A stretch of 64,000 nucleotides of DNA from Rhodobacter sp. Har01 (GTDB lineage: Bacteria; Pseudomonadota; Alphaproteobacteria; Rhodobacterales; Rhodobacteraceae): contig NZ_JAJCTD010000003.1 in NCBI RefSeq assembly GCF_020564565.1, positions 248,001 through 312,000 on the forward strand, in the 5' to 3' direction. Shown piece by piece: positions 1 through 11,962 of this stretch. The notes under the pieces were generated by a model, which saw only the letters and a program-made list of their open reading frames with translations, did not search any database and was not told where the DNA came from. The position numbers and the translations under genes are program-made. How positions within the stretch are numbered: the stretch's first letter is position 1; the number at the start of each line of letters is the position of its first letter.

Positions 1-1492
1 CGGTGCTGAAGGAATATTGCGTCTTGGCCATGCAGATCGGCAGGTGGCCGTAGCCCGCCGCCTCCCAGGTCTTGAGCTGGTCGCGGATCGACTTGTCGGC
101 CAGCACCTCGTCGGCATGGTAGATGCGCCGGGCGATGGTCTCGATCTTGTGGAACAGGCTCATCTCGTCGGGGTAGAGCGGCGCGAAATTGGCGCCACCG
201 CCTTCGGCCAGGGCCACCACCTTGCGGGCAAGGTCCTCGATGCCCGCGCTGCCATGTGCCCAGTGCTTGCACAGGATCGCCTCGGCGCCTTGCGCCGCGA
301 CATATTCCTTCACCGCGGCGATTTCGGCGTCGGTATCACTGAAGAAGTGATTGATCGCCACCACCACCGGCACGCCGAAACCCTTCACGTTGGCGATGTG
401 GCGGCCCAGGTTCGGGCAGCCCTTCTTGACTGCCTCCACGTTCTCGGCGCCGAGGTCGGCCTTGGAGACGCCGCCGTTCATCTTCATCGCCCGCACCGTG
501 GCCACGATGACGGCGGCCGAGGGCTTGAGGCCGGCCTTGCGGCACTTGATGTCAAAGAACTTCTCGGCGCCGAGGTCGGCGCCGAAGCCGGCTTCGGTGA
601 CGACATATTCCCCGAGCTTCAACGCGGTTTTCGTCGCGATGACCGAGTTGCAGCCGTGGGCGATGTTGGCGAAGGGGCCACCGTGGACGAAGGCCGGATT
701 GTTCTCCAGCGTCTGCACCAGGTTCGGCTGCATCGCGTCTTTCAGCAGCACGGTCATCGCGCCATCGGCCTTGATGTCGCGGGCATAGATCGGCTTTTTC
801 TCGCGGGTATAGGCGACGACGATGTCTCCCAGCCGCTTTTGCAGGTCTACCAGGTCGTTCGACAGGCACAGGATCGCCATGACTTCCGAGGCGACCGTGA
901 TGTCGAACCCGGTCTGGCGTGGAAAGCCGTTCGACACGCCGCCCAGGTTCACCACGATGTCGCGCAGCGCGCGGTCGTTCATGTCCATCACCCGGCGCCA
1001 CACCACGCGGCGGGCATCGATCTGCAATTCGTTGCCCCAGTAGATGTGATTGTCGATCATTGCCGACAGCAGGTTGTGGGCCGATGTGATGGCGTGGAAA
1101 TCGCCGGTGAAGTGAAGGTTCATCTCCTCCATCGGCACGACCTGGGCCATGCCGCCGCCGGCAGCCCCCCCCTTCATGCCGAAGTTCGGGCCAAGGCTGG
1201 CCTCGCGGATGCAGATCACCGCGCGCTTGCCGATGCGGTTCAAGCCATCACCCAGGCCGACGGTGGTGGTGGTCTTGCCTTCGCCCGCCGGCGTGGGGTT
1301 GATCGCGGTGACTAGGATCAGCTTGCCGTCGGGGCGGTCCTTCAACGAGGCGATGAACTCCTGCCCGACCTTGGCCTTGTCGTGGCCATAGGGCAGCAGG
1401 TGCTCGGCCGGGATGCCCAGCCTGGCGCCGATCTCCATGATCGGCTTCTTGTTGGCTTCGCGGGCGATTTCGATGTCGGTCTTGAAGGCCAT
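1..1492 (-). CDS. fhs: Formate--tetrahydrofolate ligase, 3' end missing at window edge
   Basis: The enzyme condenses formate with tetrahydrofolate using ATP to give 10-formyl-THF for one-carbon metabolism. The frame starts with ATG at 1492 ([10 protein letters not shown]) and stays open to base 1, giving 497 residues of a family that is usually about 555-560 long, so the C-terminus lies outside the window. The P-loop segment [11 protein letters not shown] near residue 67 and the glycine-rich stretch [10 protein letters not shown] about 40 residues later are typical of the family. Two direct repeats and a palindrome lie upstream (1530-1629). Several long frames on the plus strand here are shadows. 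Confidence 0.95.
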   Translation of the reverse strand, partial: MAFKTDIEIAREANKKPIMEIGARLGIPAEHLLPYGHDKAKVGQEFIASLKDRPDGKLILVTAINPTPAGEGKTTTTVGLGDGLNRIGKRAVICIREASLGPNFGMKGGAAGGGMAQVVPMEEMNLHFTGDFHAITSAHNLLSAMIDNHIYWGNELQIDARRVVWRRVMDMNDRALRDIVVNLGGVSNGFPRQTGFDITVASEVMAILCLSNDLVDLQKRLGDIVVAYTREKKPIYARDIKADGAMTVLLKDAMQPNLVQTLENNPAFVHGGPFANIAHGCNSVIATKTALKLGEYVVTEAGFGADLGAEKFFDIKCRKAGLKPSAAVIVATVRAMKMNGGVSKADLGAENVEAVKKGCPNLGRHIANVKGFGVPVVVAINHFFSDTDAEIAAVKEYVAAQGAEAILCKHWAHGSAGIEDLARKVVALAEGGGANFAPLYPDEMSLFHKIETIARRIYHADEVLADKSIRDQLKTWEAAGYGHLPICMAKTQYSFST

Positions 1493-1529
1493 GTCGCACT
1501 CCCTGCCCGGACATTTCGCCGGATGTTTC

Positions 1530-1583
1530 GTTAGCGACGTGATACCGGGGGAAATTCACTGCCCGAGTCCGGTTTGCGACGTG
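1530..1583 (-). promoter_or_regulatory. Direct repeat upstream of fhs, possible regulator sites
   Basis: On the minus strand the 12-mer CACGTCGCWAAC occurs at 1572-1583 and 1530-1541. The copies differ at one base and are 42 bp apart, about four helical turns, so they would lie on the same face of the DNA. The nearer copy ends 38 bp before the fhs start. This looks like a pair of activator or repressor sites, but no regulator is known from the sequence. Confidence 0.3.
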
Positions 1584-1586
1584 TTC

Positions 1587-1629
1587 GCCGCGAAATTCGG
1601 CGCCAGGAGTTTCCGATCGGAAAAATCGG
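1587..1629. repeat. Palindromic 3'-end element, degenerate copy
   Basis: Two neighbouring inverted repeats lie just beyond the MOSC gene stop: GCCG-7nt-CGGC at 1587-1601 and the perfect palindrome TTTCCGATCGGAAA at 1610-1623, which extends into CCGATCGGAAAAATCGG (1613-1629). The arrangement resembles the clearer double palindromes at 12800-12843 and 35632-35679, with weaker identity. It may act as the transcript end of the MOSC gene. Confidence 0.3.
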
Positions 1630-1650
1630 AACAGTCGAGGGAACGGCGGG

Positions 1651-2265
1651 TCAGCCGGCCTTGCCCGCGCGGGCGGTGTCAAGATGCGCCCAAGGCCGCT
1701 GGTCGGGGATGTGCAGCGTCAGCGAATCGCCGATCCGCAGGGTGCCTTCGCGTTCCACCCAAGCCGTGACGCCGCGCTTGCCCTGGGCCGCGGTCTTGAA
1801 CGCCTTGCCCTGCCCGCCGGTTGCGCGGGCCATGGTGATGGCGGGTTCCTGGCAAGGGCGGTTTTCCATGTCGACAACCAGTGTCACGCCATCGGGGCCT
1901 TGCAGGCGGCTTGAGGGCGGCAGGTGGCTGAAATCCGGCAGACCGGAAATCACCACGCTGGCGCCCAGCCAGGCCGGGTCGATGCGCTCCATTCCCAGGG
2001 TGGCGGCAACCTGGGCCATCTCTTGGGCACAGACCAGGCACAGCTGGCGGCTGTTGCGGATCGTCGTGCCGCGCGGATGCTGTCCCAGCACGCGGCTGCA
2101 GGACGGGCGGGTCAGGCCGGCGTGAGTTTCGTCTGCAAAGCCCGCGAAGGTCAGGGGCATCTCGGCGACCGGCTCGCCGAAGATCTCCAGCGCCTCGACC
2201 GGGCGGCGTTGCACGCCCAGCCAGGTGACGGTGCCGGTCAGGGCGGTGCGCAGCAGGGCGGGCAT
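1651..2265 (-). CDS. MOSC domain-containing protein
   Basis: A 204-residue protein with the features of MOSC (molybdenum cofactor sulfurase C-terminal) domains: an N-terminal beta segment (GTVTWLGVQ), a central region with conserved Cys (SCSRVLGQHPRGT, LCLVCAQE), and the terminal GVTAWVEREGTLRIGDSL segment that closes the barrel. MOSC proteins bind and transfer sulfur or handle molybdopterin-linked oxotransfer; the exact reaction of this stand-alone member is unknown. Its start overlaps the end of the tam-like gene by 28 bp, so the two are probably co-transcribed and translationally coupled, though no functional link is obvious. Confidence 0.75.
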   Translation of the reverse strand: MPALLRTALTGTVTWLGVQRRPVEALEIFGEPVAEMPLTFAGFADETHAGLTRPSCSRVLGQHPRGTTIRNSRQLCLVCAQEMAQVAATLGMERIDPAWLGASVVISGLPDFSHLPPSSRLQGPDGVTLVVDMENRPCQEPAITMARATGGQGKAFKTAAQGKRGVTAWVEREGTLRIGDSLTLHIPDQRPWAHLDTARAGKAG

Positions 2266-3029
2266 CGGGGCCTCGTCAGAACCAGGAACAGGCGGCGGAA
2301 GGGGAAAAGCGTGGTGCCGTCAGGTAGGCTTGGGTAGGCCAGCGTCAATGCCGCGTCGTAGGCGGCGATGAAGCGGGCGGCTTCGGCCGCGGACAGCCGG
2401 CCCAGGAAGGGGCGCATGGCGGTCGCGGCGGTGAAGGCGCGGACCGGGTGGCCTTCGGCTTGCGGCGCAAGCGGCTGAAGGTAGTCGGTCTCCCAGACCG
2501 CCAGCCGGCCAAGCGGCGCCAGCAGCAGCCAGTAGGTTTCCGGCGGGTGGGTCGGCGGGGACCATGAGGTGAAGTCGAAACGGTCGGGGAACAGCCGGGC
2601 CGCAAAGTCGCGCAGCAGCGCGTGCGAGGGGGCCAGCCAGTTGCGCGGCATCTGCACGGCAAGGGTGCCGGCCGGCGCCAGCAGGCCGGCAAGCCGCGGC
2701 AGAAGGGTTTCGTGATCGCCCAGCCAGTGCAGCGCCGCGTTCGAGAAGATCAGCGCCGGGGGCGTGTCGGGGCGCCAGGCGCCGATGTCGGTCCGCACCT
2801 TGTCCGCATAGCCCTGCGCGGAGTCCAGCATGGCCGCCGAGGCATCGACACCCACCAGACGGCGGCCGGGGAAGCACGCCGCCAGCGGCCCCGAGGCGGC
2901 GCCATCGCCGCAGCCGAGGTCGACCAGATCGCCCGGCGGCAGGTCGGGCACCTGCGCCAGAAGGTCCAGCGCGGGGCGCAGGCGCAAGGACCGGAAGGCC
3001 GCATGGGCCGCGGGGTCCCAGTCGGTCAC
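2238..3029 (-). CDS. tam: Trans-aconitate 2-methyltransferase-like SAM methyltransferase
   Basis: A 263-residue class I methyltransferase starting with GTG at 3029 in a GTGA overlap with the corA stop. The N-terminus MTDWDP and the SAM-binding segment VDLGCGDGA (about 38-46) followed by GVDAS and the motif IFSNAALHWLGDHE (about 95-108) match the Tam family, which methylates trans-aconitate, a toxic by-product of aconitase. The C-terminal part has the long insert with WETDYLQPL seen in Tam. A related methyltransferase with another small acid substrate cannot be excluded. It sits in a corA-tam-MOSC run on the minus strand. Confidence 0.75.
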   Translation of the reverse strand: MTDWDPAAHAAFRSLRLRPALDLLAQVPDLPPGDLVDLGCGDGAASGPLAACFPGRRLVGVDASAAMLDSAQGYADKVRTDIGAWRPDTPPALIFSNAALHWLGDHETLLPRLAGLLAPAGTLAVQMPRNWLAPSHALLRDFAARLFPDRFDFTSWSPPTHPPETYWLLLAPLGRLAVWETDYLQPLAPQAEGHPVRAFTAATAMRPFLGRLSAAEAARFIAAYDAALTLAYPSLPDGTTLFPFRRLFLVLTRPRCPPCCAPP

Positions 3030-4003
3030 AGCAGCTTTTTCCAGCGGAAAATCAGCCAGGGGATCAGCGCCGAAAGGAACATCAGCCCCAACGCCATCGG
3101 ATAGCCCCAGGGCCAGTGGATTTCCGGCATGACGTCGAAGTTCATGCCGTAGATGCTGGCGATCAGCGTCGGCGGCAGGAAGACGAAGGCCACCACCGAG
3201 AAGACCTTGATGATGTCGGACTGGCGGATGTTGATCACACCCAGTGTCGCGTCCAGCTGGAACAGGATCTTGCGCTCCTGAGTGCCGGCGGTTTCCTGCA
3301 GCGACTTCACGTCGCGGACCAGCGTCTTGAGGCGCGCCTTGTCAAGGCCCTTGAGCATCGCCATCGCCGCCGCTCCCGAAGGGATGGAAAGGAACCCCAG
3401 GATGCGCTGGATCGTCGCCAGGCTTTCGCTGATCTTGCCGTTCAGGTCTTCGGCACGGCCGATGCGCTGGACGATCACCGCCAGCGTCTGCGCCTTGCCC
3501 TTGGGCCGGTGCGCCTCGAAGATTGACCGGCTCAGAAGCTCCAGCTTGCGCGACTCGCCCTCAAGAATGTCGGCCAGCCGGTCGACCAGCGTCTCCAGCA
3601 ATGCCAGCAGGGTGGAACGGCCGTCGGTGCAACCCATCGGCTGGCTGGTCACCCGGTCCGCGAAGACCACCATCGAGCGCGGCGTGTGGTAGCGCACCGT
3701 GACCAGCCGCTCGGGCGTCAGGACAAAGGTGACGGGGCCGATCTCGGGCTCGCGTGCATCGGGCATGGCCACGACCTGGGCGGTCAGGAACAGCGCGCCG
3801 CGGTCGTCATACAGGCGGGACGAGACCTCGATCTCCTGCATGTCCTCGCGGGTGGGGATGTCCAGGCCAAGCGCGGCCTCGATGGCCGTTTCCTCGTCCC
3901 GGGTTGGGGCCTCGAGGTCGATCCAGACCATGTCGCGCAGGGCATCGGCGGTGGCGTCAGCCTGTTCCAGCCTTCCGCCCGAGGCACGGTATGCCGTGAT
4001 CAT
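3026..4003 (-). CDS. corA: CorA-family magnesium transport protein
   Basis: A 325-residue homopentameric-type divalent cation channel. The C-terminus carries the diagnostic YGMNF loop between two membrane helices, and the last helix ends in the basic tail FRWKKLL facing the cytosol; the N-terminal two thirds is the soluble funnel domain. I start at ATG 4003 (MITAYRA), preceded by GGAGAG 7 nt upstream, rather than an in-frame TTG at 4018. The family moves Mg2+ (sometimes Co2+ or Ni2+) inward. The stop overlaps the tam start by four bases. It lies behind ftsH but is separated from it by a strong terminator hairpin. Confidence 0.88.
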   Translation of the reverse strand: MITAYRASGGRLEQADATADALRDMVWIDLEAPTRDEETAIEAALGLDIPTREDMQEIEVSSRLYDDRGALFLTAQVVAMPDAREPEIGPVTFVLTPERLVTVRYHTPRSMVVFADRVTSQPMGCTDGRSTLLALLETLVDRLADILEGESRKLELLSRSIFEAHRPKGKAQTLAVIVQRIGRAEDLNGKISESLATIQRILGFLSIPSGAAAMAMLKGLDKARLKTLVRDVKSLQETAGTQERKILFQLDATLGVINIRQSDIIKVFSVVAFVFLPPTLIASIYGMNFDVMPEIHWPWGYPMALGLMFLSALIPWLIFRWKKLL

Positions 4004-4060
4004 CGCCGCTCTCCGCAAGGCCCGTTCGTGCCGACCCTATCCCAAGCCCACGCCAAAGCA

Positions 4061-4086
4061 AAAGGCCCCGCCGAAGCGGGGCCTTT
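4061..4086 (-). terminator. Hairpin terminator after ftsH
   Basis: A perfect 11-bp stem (AAAGGCCCCGC and its complement) with a 4-nt loop that reads TTCG on the minus strand, closed C-G, the extra-stable UUCG tetraloop. It begins 9 bp after the ftsH stop and is followed by a T-rich tail (TGCTTTGG), as expected for an intrinsic terminator of the tol-ftsH run. Confidence 0.8.
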
Positions 4087-4095
4087 GCTGCGCCG

Positions 4096-6009
<1,914 letters not shown>

Positions 6010-6087
6010 GAACGGACTCCCGTAATGCCCGCCAGCCCGGTTCGGACGGCGGTCTTGCCGAACAAGATAGTCAGATGCGCGCGGGGT

Positions 6088-7377
6088 TCAATGCGATAAC
6101 AGGAAAGTTGCGAAGGAGGGATCGGTTTTCGCCGTCCAACCGGTGCCAAACCCCGCGCAAGGGGCTGCAACCAGCGCTTCTCCGCGCCAGACGCCGGGCG
6201 TGACCTCGAGCACCTGCCGCGAAAGCCCGGTCGCCCGCCAGTCGGGGCAGGCCTGCAACCCGGCAGAGCCAAGTGCGCGGATTTCCATGTCTCCCCCGGT
6301 CGGACCATCGACGCGCCAGCGCCGATCCCAGAGACCACCGGGCGTCGCGACAAGCCCGGAAAGGGCGCGAGGCTCGCGCGTCAACAGCAGATGGTCGGGC
6401 CGGACGCGCAAGCGGCACCCGTGCAGCGTGACATCCCGACCCTCACGGGCGGAATTCAGCAGGTTGAACTGCTTGTCGGTGCGCGGCGGCGGCGCCTTGC
6501 CAGAAAGCCAGGCCAGACCGGCCATCAGCACCTGCCGCTGCACCTCAGCGGGAAGGCCCTCGAAACCGGCGTAATCGACCCTCAGCGCGCCGGCCACTTC
6601 GCGGACATGGTCCCTGATCGCCTTGCGCAGCATGTCGTCCAGCGCCCATTTCGCGAACTGCAAATGAGACAAGGTCTGCCCGATCCTGGTCGCGTCGATG
6701 CCAAGCGGCGCCAGGGCCGCCATAGCCTTGCGTGCGCGCACGCGCTCGAACCTCGGGTCTTCATTGGTCGGGTCGTCGACCCAAGCAATCCCATGGCGCC
6801 GCAGATAGGCGCGAAGGCCTGCCCGCGTCGCATCAAGCAGCGGGCGCCCCCAATCGATGCCCTCGCCTTTCCAATTGCGTCGCAGGCCTACCAGACCATC
6901 CAGACCGGAAGCGCGCGACAGCGCCATGAGGAAGGATTCGGCCTGGTCATCCGCGGTGTGGCCCAGAGCGACATGCGTGACCCCTTGTTTGATGGCCCAA
7001 CCGGCGATCAGGGCGCTGCGAGCCTGCCGCGCCGCATCCATCAGGTTTCCGGCAACCGGACCATGATCCCAGGTCAGCGTGTGGTGCGGGATATCCAGGG
7101 TCGCACAAAGAGCGGCGACCATTCGCGCCTCGTCGGCCGATCCGGGGCGCAGGCGGTGATCCACTGTCACCGCCTGAACAGGCACGCCCTGGTGCCGACA
7201 CGCCCGCACGGTCAAGTGAAGCAGCGCAACGGAATCTCCGCCCCCCGACACCGCAACGCCGAGCTTTCGCGCCGGGTGCGGCGGAAAGGCATAGGCGACG
7301 GCCAGCAGAAGCTCGGCATCCTCGCCCTGATCCAGCGGCCAGGCCACTTTTTCCGCGGGCTGCGTCCTTACGGGCAC
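6088..7377 (-). CDS. tilS: tRNA(Ile)-lysidine synthetase
   Basis: This 429-residue enzyme attaches lysine to C34 of tRNA-Ile(CAU) so that it reads AUA and is charged with isoleucine. The PP-loop ATPase signature SGGGDS is at 44-49, and the N-terminal domain continues through the DHRLRPGSADEA and GHTADDQAE segments. The frame begins with GTG at 7377 and overlaps the end of cpoB by 10 bp, so translation is probably coupled; a later start cannot be excluded because the first 35 residues are poorly conserved in the family. It is followed by ftsH after a 78-bp gap. Confidence 0.93.
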   Translation of the reverse strand: MPVRTQPAEKVAWPLDQGEDAELLLAVAYAFPPHPARKLGVAVSGGGDSVALLHLTVRACRHQGVPVQAVTVDHRLRPGSADEARMVAALCATLDIPHHTLTWDHGPVAGNLMDAARQARSALIAGWAIKQGVTHVALGHTADDQAESFLMALSRASGLDGLVGLRRNWKGEGIDWGRPLLDATRAGLRAYLRRHGIAWVDDPTNEDPRFERVRARKAMAALAPLGIDATRIGQTLSHLQFAKWALDDMLRKAIRDHVREVAGALRVDYAGFEGLPAEVQRQVLMAGLAWLSGKAPPPRTDKQFNLLNSAREGRDVTLHGCRLRVRPDHLLLTREPRALSGLVATPGGLWDRRWRVDGPTGGDMEIRALGSAGLQACPDWRATGLSRQVLEVTPGVWRGEALVAAPCAGFGTGWTAKTDPSFATFLLSH

Positions 7378-8198
7378 CCCAGCCCCTGCATGGCGATGGG
7401 GGCCTGGGTTGCCGCCATCGTTCCGGGGTATTGGGTGGACACCTCGGCCAGGGTCACGCAGGCCTCGGGCGTCTGGCCCAGGGTGCCCAGTGCCTGGCCC
7501 AGTTTCAGCAGGGCGTCGGGGGCGAAGGCGCTTTGCGGGTCGGCGGAATAGGCGTCCAGATAGGCGCGGGCGGCGTTCGAGGTTTCGCCCAGGCTGGTCA
7601 GCGCCTCGCCGCGCAGATAGTTCGCCTCGGGGATCAGCGGCCCGCCAGGATAGGATTGGGCATAGGCCGCAAAGAGCTGTTCAGCCTGACGAAAGTCACC
7701 CTGACCGAGCACCTCCTTGGCCCGGTCAAAGTCTGCTTTCTCGGCCACGGCCATTTCCGGGCCGCCGGTCGTGCCGGCCGCGGTGCCGGTGGGCGCAGGC
7801 TCGGCCGGCGCGGCGGCCGCGCTGTCGCCGCCCAGCACCGAGGTCGCGCCCAGGTTCAGCGGGTCGCAGCCCTCGGTCAACTCGCACAGCCGGTATTCGA
7901 TGTCGCCGATGCGGTTGGTGCCGTCGGCGACGACGCGGTTAAGCTTCAACTCGACCTGTTCGGTGCGCGAGGTCAGGCGGGCCAGTTCCGCCTCGATGGC
8001 ATCCATCCGCTGCAACGCATCGCCGCCGCCAAAGCTGGCGGTTGCACCGGTGGACAGGGTCTCGGCCTTGAGCGTGTTGAATTCGGCCGCAAGCTGGCCC
8101 AGTTCGGCCCGGATGTCGGCCAGCGTCTGCGCCTTGTCCTGTGCCAGCGCGGCAAGGGGAAACGCCGTCAGCAGAAGGGCAAGGCGCAGAAGGCGCAT
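7368..8198 (-). CDS. cpoB: Tol-Pal accessory protein CpoB (YbgF)
   Basis: A 276-residue periplasmic protein that links peptidoglycan synthesis at the septum with outer-membrane constriction by Tol-Pal. A signal peptide (MRLLRLALLLTAFPLAALA) precedes an N-terminal coiled-coil segment (roughly 20-95) for trimerisation, a Pro/Ala-rich linker, and C-terminal TPR repeats beginning about residue 150 (FDRAKEVLGQGDFRQAE, SYPGGPLIPEANYLRGEAL). I start at 8198, where the signal peptide begins, not at the upstream ATG at 8255 inside pal. The gap to pal is 4 bp. Confidence 0.92.
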   Translation of the reverse strand: MRLLRLALLLTAFPLAALAQDKAQTLADIRAELGQLAAEFNTLKAETLSTGATASFGGGDALQRMDAIEAELARLTSRTEQVELKLNRVVADGTNRIGDIEYRLCELTEGCDPLNLGATSVLGGDSAAAAPAEPAPTGTAAGTTGGPEMAVAEKADFDRAKEVLGQGDFRQAEQLFAAYAQSYPGGPLIPEANYLRGEALTSLGETSNAARAYLDAYSADPQSAFAPDALLKLGQALGTLGQTPEACVTLAEVSTQYPGTMAATQAPIAMQGLGCP

Positions 8199-8202
8199 GG
8201 CG

Positions 8203-8730
8203 TCAGACCCCCGCGCCCACCGCCAGAACCGAAACGGCGCGGCGGTTCTTGGCATAGCAGGCCTCTTCCGAGCAGACCTCGATCGGGCGTTCCTTGCCGT
8301 AGGAGATGGTCTTCATCCGGTTGCCGGCAACGCCCTGGCTGACCAGGAACTGCTGCACCGCCGCCGCGCGCCGGGCGCCAAGCGACAGGTTGTAGTCCCG
8401 GGTGCCCTGTTCGTCGGCATGGCCCTCGATCAGGACCGTGTAGCCCGGGTTCTGGTTCAACCAGCCGGCCTGGCCGGCCAGCACGCTGCGCGCCTCGGCC
8501 GTCAGCGTCGACTGGTCGACGGCGAACAGGACACGGTCGCCGACGGTCTGGTTGAAGTAGGCAATCGAACGCGGATCGCTGGGGTCGCCCAGACCGGTCG
8601 AGTCGATGTAGCCGCCGGCACCGCCCGCGCCGCCGGCTCCGGCGCCGCCGGCACCATAGCGGTCGGGGTTCTGGCAGGCGGCCAGCGTCAGCGCGGCCAG
8701 CAGAAGCAGGGCCTTGGGGGCAATCGTCAT
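8203..8730 (-). CDS. pal: Peptidoglycan-associated lipoprotein Pal
   Basis: A 175-residue outer-membrane lipoprotein. The lipobox LAAC puts the lipidated cysteine at residue 19. A glycine-rich spacer (GAGGAGAGGAGGAGG) follows, then the OmpA-like peptidoglycan-binding domain with the signature VLIEGHADEQGTRDYNLSLG and the terminal NRRAVSV. Pal binds TolB and the cell wall and stabilises the outer membrane, especially at division. It lies between tolB (88-bp gap) and cpoB (4-bp gap) in the tol-pal operon. Confidence 0.97.
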   Translation of the reverse strand: MTIAPKALLLLAALTLAACQNPDRYGAGGAGAGGAGGAGGYIDSTGLGDPSDPRSIAYFNQTVGDRVLFAVDQSTLTAEARSVLAGQAGWLNQNPGYTVLIEGHADEQGTRDYNLSLGARRAAAVQQFLVSQGVAGNRMKTISYGKERPIEVCSEEACYAKNRRAVSVLAVGAGV

Positions 8731-8818
8731 CGGGTTGTCCTTCTCGTTGGCTCGAATGGGGGCTTTGTGCCCTGTTTATCAGGTTTGCGCGCCCATGGGA
8801 ATCGGGCGCGCGACACGT

Positions 8819-10156
8819 TTATGGCAGAAGCGGCGACCAGGCCGGGTCGCTGGCGGGGCCTTCGGTGGGGATCTGTTTCAGGTTCCGCCCGGTGATGTCG
8901 ACCGACCACAGCGAAGACTGCCCGCCGCCGCCACTGGTTTCGCGGGTGAACATGATCACCCGGCCGTTCGGCGCCCAGGTCGGGCCTTCGTCCAGGAAGC
9001 TGGCGGTCAGCAGGCGTTCCTCACTGCCATCGGTGCGCATCACGCCGATGTGGAAGCGGCCGGCGTTCTGCTTGGTGAAGGCGATCAGGTCGCCGCGGGG
9101 CGACCAGACCGGGGTGCCATAGCGCCCCTCGCCGCCCGAGATGCGCTGCCCTTCACCCCCCGAGGCCGGCATGACATAGACCTGCGGTGCCCCCGAACGG
9201 TCGCTTTCAAAGACGATCTGGCTGCCATCGGGGCTGAACGACGGCGCGGTCTCGATCGACGGCGTGTTGGTCAGCTGCGACAGCTGCCCCGAGCGGATGT
9301 TCAGCGCGTAGATGTCGGAATTGCCGCCGCGTTCCAGGCTGAAGACCACGGTTCCGCCGTCGGGCGAGAAGCGCGGGGCAAAGGTCATGGTGCCCGGCTG
9401 TTCCTCCAGCGTGCGGCGGTCAAGGCTGCCCACGTCCATCAGGGTGATGCGGGGAAAGCCGGTCTCGTAGCTGGTGTAGAGGATGCGGTCGCCGGTGGGC
9501 GAGAAGCGCGGCGCCAGCACGATGGTGCTGCTGTCGGTCAGGTACTGGACGTTCGCCCCGTCGTAATCCATCACCGCCAGCCGCTTCAGCCGGGCGTTCT
9601 TCGGGCCGCTTTCGGCCACGAACACCACGCGGCTGTCGAAATAGCCGCCCTCGCCGGTGATCTTGGCATAGACCACGTCGGCCACCTTGTGCGCCATCCG
9701 CCGCCAGCCCGCGGTGGTGCCGGCGAACTGCAGCGCGGCACCTTCGATGGCGCGGCCGTTCAGCACGTCATAGGCGCGGAACTTGACCGTGATCCGGTCG
9801 CCCGCGGCCGAGACGGCGCCGGTGATCAGCACCTGAGAGTTGACGGCCTTCCAGTCCTCGAAGGCGACGCCGCCGTCGAAGCTGGTCACCCGGCTGATGT
9901 GCGCCTCTTCCGGGATCTCGCGGAAGAAGCCGGTTCCGACCAGGTCCGAAGCCACCACGCGGCTCAGTTCGCGGGCGTAGTCCCCGGCGCCGCCTTCGTC
10001 GACGAAGGTGGGCACGGCAATCGGCATCGGCTCAATCACGCCCGAGTCGATGACGATGCGGGGCGGGCTGCCATCCTGCGCCCTGAGAGGTGCGCCCATG
10101 ACAAGCGCAAGGCCCAGGGCTGCCACGATGGTGAGAAATCGGAAATACGGTTTCAT
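8819..10156 (-). CDS. tolB: Tol-Pal system beta-propeller protein TolB
   Basis: A 445-residue periplasmic protein. The chosen ATG at 10156 begins a signal peptide (about residues 1-26), followed by the N-terminal TolB domain and a C-terminal propeller with repeated blades of the type [24 protein letters not shown] and [13 protein letters not shown]. TolB docks on Pal and is pulled by TolA. An in-frame ATG at 10270 overlaps the tolA stop by four bases, which would suit coupling, but that start would place 38 residues before the signal peptide. The much longer frame reading further upstream is a shadow of tolA. Confidence 0.95.
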   Translation of the reverse strand: MKPYFRFLTIVAALGLALVMGAPLRAQDGSPPRIVIDSGVIEPMPIAVPTFVDEGGAGDYARELSRVVASDLVGTGFFREIPEEAHISRVTSFDGGVAFEDWKAVNSQVLITGAVSAAGDRITVKFRAYDVLNGRAIEGAALQFAGTTAGWRRMAHKVADVVYAKITGEGGYFDSRVVFVAESGPKNARLKRLAVMDYDGANVQYLTDSSTIVLAPRFSPTGDRILYTSYETGFPRITLMDVGSLDRRTLEEQPGTMTFAPRFSPDGGTVVFSLERGGNSDIYALNIRSGQLSQLTNTPSIETAPSFSPDGSQIVFESDRSGAPQVYVMPASGGEGQRISGGEGRYGTPVWSPRGDLIAFTKQNAGRFHIGVMRTDGSEERLLTASFLDEGPTWAPNGRVIMFTRETSGGGGQSSLWSVDITGRNLKQIPTEGPASDPAWSPLLP

Positions 10157-10266
10157 GTGCCTCAGGCTCCGTTTTTTCTTTGTCATTAGCCCGGTCAGGG
10201 GCAGGGGGTCAGGGGAAAACGGGCCGATGCGCGGCCCTTTGCCCAATTCGGTGCGGGGGAATGCGG

Positions 10267-11475
10267 TCATCGGAACCTCATCCCGTTGGCGTCGAAGACG
10301 AATTCCAGCACGCGCCAGGTGTCGTATTTGTCCGGCGGCAGCGGGATGCCGCCTTCGACATAGGCGCGCTGGATGGCGCGGCGGGCGGCGGCAAAGGCGG
10401 TATCGATGGCGGCCTGCGACGGGCCGTCGCCTTCGACCAGCCGGATGTCGCCCGGCTTGCCGTCGGGCGAGAACTCGACCCGCACCACGATCACGGTGCG
10501 CATGGTGTCGGTCGAGACGCTGCCCAGGTTCCACTTGTTGCCGATGGCCGAGCGGATGTCGCCGATCTCGCCCGCGTTCAGCGGCGGACCGGCGGGGCCG
10601 GTTGTTTCGCCGGTGCCTGCATCGGCCGTCTCGGCGCTGGTTTCTTCAGCCGCGGCCTCGGCCAGGGCGGCGGCAATGGCATCGGCGGCGGGGTCTTCGG
10701 CCGACTCCTCGCTCGGTTCCGCGGCGGCTTCGGCGGCGGCAACCTGGGTCTCTTCCGTGGGCGCTTCGGCCGGAGTCTCGGGCCGCACCGGCCGCGACTT
10801 CGGGCGGATCGAGGCGGTCATGCCCAGCGACTGGTCCTGCTCTTCGGTCGCCTCGGTGCGCAACACGTCGCCGGATTCCTCGGGCAGCACTTCCTCTTGT
10901 GCCTCCTGGGGCTGCTGCGGGGTCTCGCTGGGCGTCTCGCTGACGGCCTCTTCCGGAACCTCGGCGGTCTGGGCGTCTTCCGGCACGTCGACCGGATCGG
11001 GGGCCACGCGGTCGGCGGGCTTGGGCTTGGGCCGCACCGTGTCGGACAGCGACGGCAGCGGCTGCTCCTCGGGCGCGACGACCACCTCTTGCGGCTGCGG
11101 CTCTGGCGCTGGCGGCAGCGGGTCCGGCTCGGGCTGCGGCTGAGGCTCTGGGGCGGGTTCGGGCAGCGGTTCGGGCAGCGGTTCGGGTTGGGGCGCGGGT
11201 GGCGGCTCGACCGCAGGTTCGGCGGCGGGGGGGTCGGGCTGCACCGGCTCGGGTGCTGCGATTTCGGAGGGCTGTTCGGGGGGGGCAGCGGGGCCAGAGG
11301 GGGCCGCGGACTGCAACGCCTGGAACTCGGCCTCGGACATCATCGAGACCTGGGTGGCGATGATCTCGGGCGCGGGATCGGGTGCAAACAGCCAATCCCC
11401 CAGGACCACCCAGAGGATCGCCCCGGCATGCCCTACACCGGATAAGAGCGTGCCCTTCTGCAGCCGCTCCTCCAT
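10267..11475 (-). CDS. tolA: TolA, Pro/Glu-rich envelope-spanning protein
   Basis: A 402-residue protein of the Tol motor with one N-terminal membrane helix (about 10-31), an extended middle region and a C-terminal domain (from about 300) of the TonB/TolA type. The middle starts with a dense run of Pro-Glu and Pro-Gln dipeptides (about 75-130) and continues acidic and Ala-rich, unlike the Lys/Ala helix of the enterobacterial protein. It would connect TolQR in the inner membrane with TolB/Pal. It lies 4 bp after tolR. Confidence 0.88.
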   Translation of the reverse strand: MEERLQKGTLLSGVGHAGAILWVVLGDWLFAPDPAPEIIATQVSMMSEAEFQALQSAAPSGPAAPPEQPSEIAAPEPVQPDPPAAEPAVEPPPAPQPEPLPEPLPEPAPEPQPQPEPDPLPPAPEPQPQEVVVAPEEQPLPSLSDTVRPKPKPADRVAPDPVDVPEDAQTAEVPEEAVSETPSETPQQPQEAQEEVLPEESGDVLRTEATEEQDQSLGMTASIRPKSRPVRPETPAEAPTEETQVAAAEAAAEPSEESAEDPAADAIAAALAEAAAEETSAETADAGTGETTGPAGPPLNAGEIGDIRSAIGNKWNLGSVSTDTMRTVIVVRVEFSPDGKPGDIRLVEGDGPSQAAIDTAFAAARRAIQRAYVEGGIPLPPDKYDTWRVLEFVFDANGMRFR

Positions 11476-11479
11476 GGCC

Positions 11480-11959
<480 letters not shown>

Positions 11960-11962
11960 GGC

